Assembly (NCBI RefSeq): GCF_036785885.1
Contig: NC_092316.1
Location: 50,291,001-50,355,000 of the forward strand
Direction of reading: 5' to 3'
Length of the DNA: 64,000 nucleotides
DNA from: Coffea arabica
Lineage: Eukaryota > Streptophyta > Magnoliopsida > Gentianales > Rubiaceae
The notes under the pieces are model-generated. The model did no database searches. It saw only the letters and a list, made by a program, of their open reading frames with translations, and was not told the DNA's origin. The first letter of the stretch is position 1; each line of letters begins with the position of its first letter. The position numbers and the translations under genes are program-made. Positions 61,348 through 64,000 of the stretch are shown here, piece after piece.

Positions 61348-61511
61348 ATCCTGACATCTTGAGCGTCCGACAGATTCAGCATACTTTGTCATCTTTCAAT
61401 TGTACTTGATCATGGAATCAAATAACTTCATAACTGAAAATATGTCTTGAAGAAACATTAGTATCATCCATTTGTTTTGTAAACATCAAAAGATAGGGAT
61501 CAAGATCAACA

Positions 61512-61961
61512 ATCTCCCCTTTTTGATGATGACAAAACAATGGATGGAAAGAAACAAAAATAAGTATAAGCTCCCCCTCAATCATTGCAACCAAAACTTT
61601 AAGAGCCAAACTCATAATCTCAGAATAACTCCCCCTTATACATTGCATCCATTTCTCCCCCTTTTTGTCATCATAAGAGTAAAAATCAACTACTATAATC
61701 CAGCAACAATAACAGAGAATTCAATATTCCAAGAAAAAATAGAGAAATGACAACAATCACAGCAAATCATCATGAGATCAGCATTATTCTTTTATCTCTC
61801 TTTTTGACATCATATAGATTCAGTAGTATTCAAAGATATCAGCGAAAACTCAGATCAAAGTATCAAAAGAAAAAAATATTCTGAACAAGAATCACTGCAA
61901 TGATTAGACAAAACCTCCTACTTGTTAAAATTAGCATCATGTCTAACTATCCACATGCATT
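61512..61961 (-). other. Polypurine tract and gag-3' spacer with repeated PPT-like tracts
   Basis: There is no pol coding sequence. Tracts of the form ctcccccttttt or ctccccct occur at about 61514, 61571, 61628 and 61654. The first borders the LTR and is the likely priming site. Two of them are followed by the same 'gatgatgac/gtcatcat' type sequence. Confidence 0.65.
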
Positions 61962-63599
61962 TCATGCTTTTTTTATATTCTTTCTCACATAGCAATCACT
62001 TTTCATGTGACCTTTTTGACAACAGAAATTACACATAATCAGGGAATTATTTATATGAACAGGTTTAATAAATCTTACTTGTCTTCTCCTATGGATAGCA
62101 AACTCATTTACAGCAGAATTTATCTTAAAATGAGGTTTTGATTTATTACTTTGAAAACAGTCCTGTTTTTTATGTTGAAACAACTCATTTAAATCATCCA
62201 TTCTTCTTTTCAAATCATCTTGTTCCCTTTTGAACATTTCACAAAAATTTGTTTTTCTATCAAGATCCAAGTGTAAAGCAGTCTCACTTTTTTTGAAGTA
62301 ATCATTTTCAGCTTTCAACTTTTTGTTTTGTTGAAAAAGATTTGCATTATCTCGAAACAAAAAACTAATTTTCTGTTTTAATTCCTTGTTTCTAACATAA
62401 GATTCTTTCAAACTATCATGCAATTTTATAATGAAAGATTCAAAATCATCATCATTTTCATCATCACTTTCAAATTGAGAGTTAGAAGATGTTACCTCAT
62501 CATCTCCAATGGCCATGAAAGCCAATTGAGCAGATTGATCTTCCTCTTCAATTTCACCATCGGAATTGCATTCATTCCATGTGAATTGAAATTTGTTTAT
62601 TCTTGGTTTTCTTCCTTCTTTCTTCTTCATCACTGGACAGTCACTTGCATAGTGTCCAGGTTGGCCGCATTCAAAGCACTGATCAGTTTGCTTTTTGTTG
62701 AAATCTAACTTCCCGTTGTTTCTCGAGTTGTTGAACTGATTTGGGAATGAATTGCTAGGTCCACCATTTCTGAATCTTCTCTTGTTGAGTATTCGTTTGA
62801 AACTTTTTGTGATGAGAGCGATATCATTGTCGTCACCTTCCACATCTTGTTCATCTAGGGAGGCAGAATCATCTTCATCTTGTGAGGCTTTTAGAGCAAT
62901 ATTCTTTCGCACTTTTGCATCCTCTTCCTCTTGCACCTTAGTCTTAAGTTTCAGCTCATAAGAGGTAAGAGAATTAATAAGAGATTCAATAGGCATAGTA
63001 TTCAAATCTCTAGCCTCCTCAATAGCAGTCACTTTATTTTCCCAATCATTGGACAAGGCATTCAGGATTTTTCTATTTTTCTCACCAAGAGAATATTTTT
63101 TTTCCAGCACCTCTAAATCTTTAATGAGATCATTGAATCTACAATACATTTGATCAACATTTTCATGAGGTTCCATCTTGAAAGATTCATACTTTGTAAC
63201 TAGAATGGACTTCTTTTGTTCTCTAACATTCTCACTACCTTCATGAATTTCTTTCAGTTTGTCCCAAATTTCTTTAGCTGACTTGCAACCCTTGACTCTA
63301 ATAGATTCATTTGAGTCTAATGCACAATATAACACATTCATGGCTTTTGCATTTAAGGTGAGATGAACTCTATCCACAGCAGTCAGTTCACTTCTTGTTT
63401 TCGGTCTAGATGCATGAGTATTTTCATTTATAAGAGAGGCATCATATGGACATTCACTAATAATAAACCACAATTCGATATCAATAGATTGCAAAAAGAT
63501 AATCATTCTTTCTTTCCAACTCATATAATTTGACCCATTAAACACAGGTGGTCTAATAACAGAATGTCCTTCAAAAAACATAGCATTATTGGTTGTCAT
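61962..63599 (-). CDS. Copia-type Gag polyprotein, 545 residues
   Basis: An uninterrupted frame starts at ATG 63597-63599, just downstream of the primer-binding site. The N-terminal part (PPVFNGSNYMSWKERM, then WDKLKEIHEG and a long helical region) is the Copia Gag domain (UBN2/DUF4219 type). A CX2CX4HX4C zinc knuckle (CFECGQPGHYASDC) lies at about residue 306, followed by an acidic region and a coiled coil at about 400-490. A second knuckle-like motif (CNFCCQKGHMKSDC) is at about 522. In full Copia elements a protease with DSG would follow directly. Here the frame stops after a basic tail. Gag forms the virus-like particle and packages the RNA. With no pol, the element must use enzymes supplied by a relative. 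Confidence 0.93.
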   Translation of the reverse strand: MTTNNAMFFEGHSVIRPPVFNGSNYMSWKERMIIFLQSIDIELWFIISECPYDASLINENTHASRPKTRSELTAVDRVHLTLNAKAMNVLYCALDSNESIRVKGCKSAKEIWDKLKEIHEGSENVREQKKSILVTKYESFKMEPHENVDQMYCRFNDLIKDLEVLEKKYSLGEKNRKILNALSNDWENKVTAIEEARDLNTMPIESLINSLTSYELKLKTKVQEEEDAKVRKNIALKASQDEDDSASLDEQDVEGDDNDIALITKSFKRILNKRRFRNGGPSNSFPNQFNNSRNNGKLDFNKKQTDQCFECGQPGHYASDCPVMKKKEGRKPRINKFQFTWNECNSDGEIEEEDQSAQLAFMAIGDDEVTSSNSQFESDDENDDDFESFIIKLHDSLKESYVRNKELKQKISFLFRDNANLFQQNKKLKAENDYFKKSETALHLDLDRKTNFCEMFKREQDDLKRRMDDLNELFQHKKQDCFQSNKSKPHFKINSAVNEFAIHRRRQVRFIKPVHINNSLIMCNFCCQKGHMKSDCYVRKNIKKA

Positions 63600-63637
63600 C
63601 TTTTCTCCAAAGCCGATTGAGCTTAATCTTTAGGAGA

Positions 63638-63653
63638 CCAAGCTCTGATACCA
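63638..63653 (-). other. Primer-binding site of the TR-GAG element
   Basis: The minus strand reads tggtatcagagcttgg. Its first 12 bases match the complement of the 3' end of initiator Met-tRNA. It lies two bases inside the 5' LTR. Confidence 0.85.
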
Positions 63654-63655
63654 AT

Positions 63656-64000
63656 TGTAAGGCCCAAAACAACCAATGCAAAGATCATAAATGAAATAAT
63701 AAGTAAATAAAAAGGAAAAGATTGCAAACCAATTAACTACCCAACTCCTCTTGAGCTTGTAGATTAATTGAAACAAGCTACTTCAAGTTGATGAATTACA
63801 ATCACTCTTGTGTACAAAGGAAGGTTCACCTCCTCCTTGCCCCAAGCAGCACTCGGTCAAGCCAGGACGTTTTACTATCTCTCAGGACAACCCTCACAGA
63901 TCTACACTCATGAAAGATTCACTCACAAATGAAAAGCTTACAATGAACCTCACACCACTAAAACTACAAATATTCTTTTTGGAGTATTTTCTCACTAAAA
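63656..64000 (-). repeat. 5' LTR of the TR-GAG element, cut by the window end
   Basis: It is nearly identical to 60592-60936, with about seven differences by eye. The rest lies outside the window, so its TSD cannot be checked. Confidence 0.9.

Larger units (their letters stand above)
60592..61511 (-). repeat. 3' LTR of the TR-GAG element, 920 bp
   Basis: The + strand runs from tgtaaggccc to atcaaca (TG...CA on either strand). It is joined at 61512 to a polypurine tract (aaaaaggggagat on the minus strand). It contains a TATA motif and an upstream palindrome array. Confidence 0.88.
60592..64000 (-). mobile_element. Copia-type gag-only retrotransposon (TR-GAG), partial
   Basis: The element reads on the minus strand. 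The 3' LTR is 60592-61511. The polypurine tract borders 61512. gag lies at 61962-63599, the primer-binding site at 63638-63653, and the 5' LTR starts at 63656 and leaves the window. The two LTRs differ at about seven positions in the 345 bp that can be compared, so insertion was fairly recent. Protease, integrase, reverse transcriptase and RNase H are missing. Only about 450 bp separates gag from the polypurine tract. This matches the non-autonomous TR-GAG class. Confidence 0.88.

Overview
The window is nuclear DNA of a dicot plant. It has AT-rich intergenic sequence, GT-AG spliced genes, an NRP1-type histone chaperone gene, and dense LTR retrotransposons, LINE fragments, MITEs and a MULE. The gene and transposon types would suit an asterid such as a Rubiaceae species, but the species cannot be fixed from the sequence. 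There is no bacterial gene organisation, CRISPR array or operon.

Layout. 0.9-1.8 kb: the 5' part of a receptor-like kinase gene on the minus strand, with pseudokinase features. 2.2-10.2 kb: three related transposons nearly end to end, two foldback MITEs and then a 5.56-kb Mutator-like element (MULE) with a broken transposase. The MULE shares terminal repeats with the MITEs and has a 9-bp target-site duplication (TSD). 10.5-11.7 kb: two further MITEs. 12.0-17.3 kb: a complete ten-exon NRP1-like gene. 17.7-30.0 kb: a 2-oxoglutarate/Fe(II) dioxygenase cluster. It holds two intact three-exon paralogues (22.1 and 28.7 kb), one decayed copy (24.0-27.0 kb) split by a solo LTR and a MITE, and three duplicated upstream modules, one split by a MITE. 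30.9-35.3 kb: a complete eight-exon gene of an uncharacterised plant family. It forms the left arm of a large inverted duplication. The right arm (36.6-39.4 kb) carries an antisense copy that has lost exons 3-6. 40.9 kb: an endogenous caulimovirid movement-protein fragment. 41.8-45.0 kb: a 3.2-kb solo LTR. 45.5 kb: a foldback MITE. 47.6-56.2 kb: a degenerate array of roughly 2-kb repeats with no recognised gene, interrupted by a LINE fragment and a MITE. 56.3-60.3 kb: a 3.6-kb LTR with primer-binding site and a truncated gag start, followed by another LINE fragment. 60.6 kb to the end: a Copia-type element with gag but no pol (TR-GAG), running out of the window.

How the parts relate. Apparently functional host genes are NRP1, the two dioxygenases and the eight-exon gene. 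The rest is mostly mobile DNA. The most notable items are the MULE with its matching MITE family, the gene-containing inverted duplication that could make hairpin RNA, the gag-only Copia element with repeated palindromic GACGTC sites upstream of its TATA box, and shared sequence linking NRP1 intron 9 to the dioxygenase 3' flank. Exon coordinates come from reading frames and GT/AG sites by eye, and identities are visual estimates.
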